Assembly: GCA_039931435.1 (NCBI GenBank)
Contig: JBDTRY010000039.1
Coordinates: 1-23,267, forward strand
DNA from: JBDTRY01 sp039931435
GTDB taxonomy: Bacteria; Acidobacteriota; Thermoanaerobaculia; Gp7-AA8
Length of the DNA stretch: 23,267 nt
Reading direction: 5' to 3'
Numbering within the stretch: position 1 is the first letter of the stretch; every line of letters starts with the position of its first letter. Below the pieces are notes generated by a model, which searched no databases, was not told the origin of the DNA, and saw nothing but the letters and a program-made list of their open reading frames with translations. A program made the translations under genes and the position numbers. Shown piece after piece: positions 22,787 to 23,267 of this stretch.

Positions 22787-23267
22787 ATGATCCGCAAGCC
22801 TTCACTACTGAATGTTTTAGTCGCAGTCGTGACCCTCGTCGCGATCGCCGGCGGCTTCAGCTCGTTTCAACGCAACCGGTCCGCCTTCGAGCGTCTGGAT
22901 TTCCGCTTTCACTGGGAGAACAGCGTCATCGCCGTGGATTCGGTCGATCCCGGCAGCGGTGCGGCGAAGGCCGGCCTGCGGCCGGGCGACCGCATCTGGG
23001 TCGTGGCAGGCGTTCCGGCCAGCGAAGTAAACGGACTAAAGAAGTCCCTCCGGCGCACAGGGCAGGCCGTTCCTCTCATCGTCAATCGCGGGCACCAGAC
23101 GCTGACGGTCATCTACCTCGCCCCGAAGCTAAAGATCGATTATCCCTACCTCTTCCTGACGTTCACGGGCTTTCTCTACCTGTCCATCGGTCTCTTTACC
23201 GTCTTCCGCCGTTCGCGCGGAGAGAGCCTGCTCTTTTTCTTCATGACCCTGATGTCGTTCATCGTCT
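22787..23267 (+). CDS. PDZ-domain membrane protein (3' truncated)
   Basis: 160 codons are visible from ATG 22787 to the window edge. Order: a first membrane span (LLNVLVAVVTLVAIAGGF), an outer segment of about 100 residues containing a PDZ domain (VIAVDSVDPGSGAAKAGLRPGDRIWVVAGVPASEV, ligand-groove turn GLRPGD), then further spans beginning YPYLFLTFTGFLYLSIGLFTVF and LLFFFMTLMSFIV. Proteins with a span, a periplasmic PDZ and a multi-span region often end in a histidine kinase or phosphatase effector, but that part is outside the window, so no function is assigned. The start lacks a clear ribosome site; an earlier start is not excluded. Confidence 0.7.
   Translation, partial: MIRKPSLLNVLVAVVTLVAIAGGFSSFQRNRSAFERLDFRFHWENSVIAVDSVDPGSGAAKAGLRPGDRIWVVAGVPASEVNGLKKSLRRTGQAVPLIVNRGHQTLTVIYLAPKLKIDYPYLFLTFTGFLYLSIGLFTVFRRSRGESLLFFFMTLMSFIV

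Noticed and set aside
1..23267. CRISPR arrays, tRNA/rRNA genes, integrases, toxin-antitoxin pairs or phage genes
   Set aside because: None found by reading both strands: no regularly spaced direct repeats, no T-loop-like GTTCGAATC with a matching acceptor stem, and no coding region with such features.

Overview
The window reads as a high-GC, Gram-negative-type bacterial chromosome segment. I think an Acidobacteriota-like lineage is most likely, but that is inference. It rests on the mix of families (lipid-anchored proteins, DUF4097-type lipoprotein, M36 protease with repeated C-terminal modules, Slt) and on interspersed repeats beginning GTCATCCTGA and carrying GAAGGATCT. There is no rRNA or tRNA gene to confirm it. 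No phage, integron, CRISPR or defence locus is visible. The mobile DNA consists of short non-coding repeats.

Layout. At 1-922 lie the 3' end of a secreted protein, a strong intrinsic terminator, a small copper-binding-type lipoprotein and a pair of REP-like repeats. At 999-6959 six minus-strand genes lie in one direction: ABC ATPase, permease and substrate-binding lipoprotein of an osmoprotectant-type importer, then a tungsten/molybdenum aldehyde:ferredoxin oxidoreductase (AOR), a MoaD-type sulfur carrier and MoeA. The last three form a tight unit, with the AOR stop and the moaD start overlapping. A divergent region leads to egtD (histidine trimethylation, first step of ergothioneine synthesis). 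Between egtD and the convergent dut gene sits a 169-bp MITE-like element with 32-bp terminal inverted repeats.

At 8859-12305 is a large secreted M36-type metalloprotease with a P domain and two tandem ~220-residue C-terminal modules. The truncated first gene ends in the same module. YigZ/IMPACT, an RDD membrane protein, a DUF4097 lipoprotein rich in VNG repeats and a small unknown gene follow. At 15118-18149 four minus-strand genes form a probable operon: a TPR/SmpA-like exported protein, an FmdB-type zinc ribbon with an acidic/Ser/Lys tail, a small EcsC-tail-like protein and a multi-pass membrane protein. A textbook sigma70-type promoter (18287-18316) drives a GAF-like, coiled-coil cytosolic protein. 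The window closes with a membrane-anchored soluble lytic transglycosylase and the start of a PDZ membrane protein.

Functional coherence. The clearest functional unit is AOR plus its cofactor genes, possibly co-transcribed with the importer upstream. The other genes are mainly cell-envelope, secretion and housekeeping. The points most worth a second look are the shared C-terminal module of the secreted proteins, the repeat families (two inverted copies of a ~110-bp element, a MITE, a paired REP, and a 16-base 3'-end motif after two stop codons), and the importer-AOR linkage.
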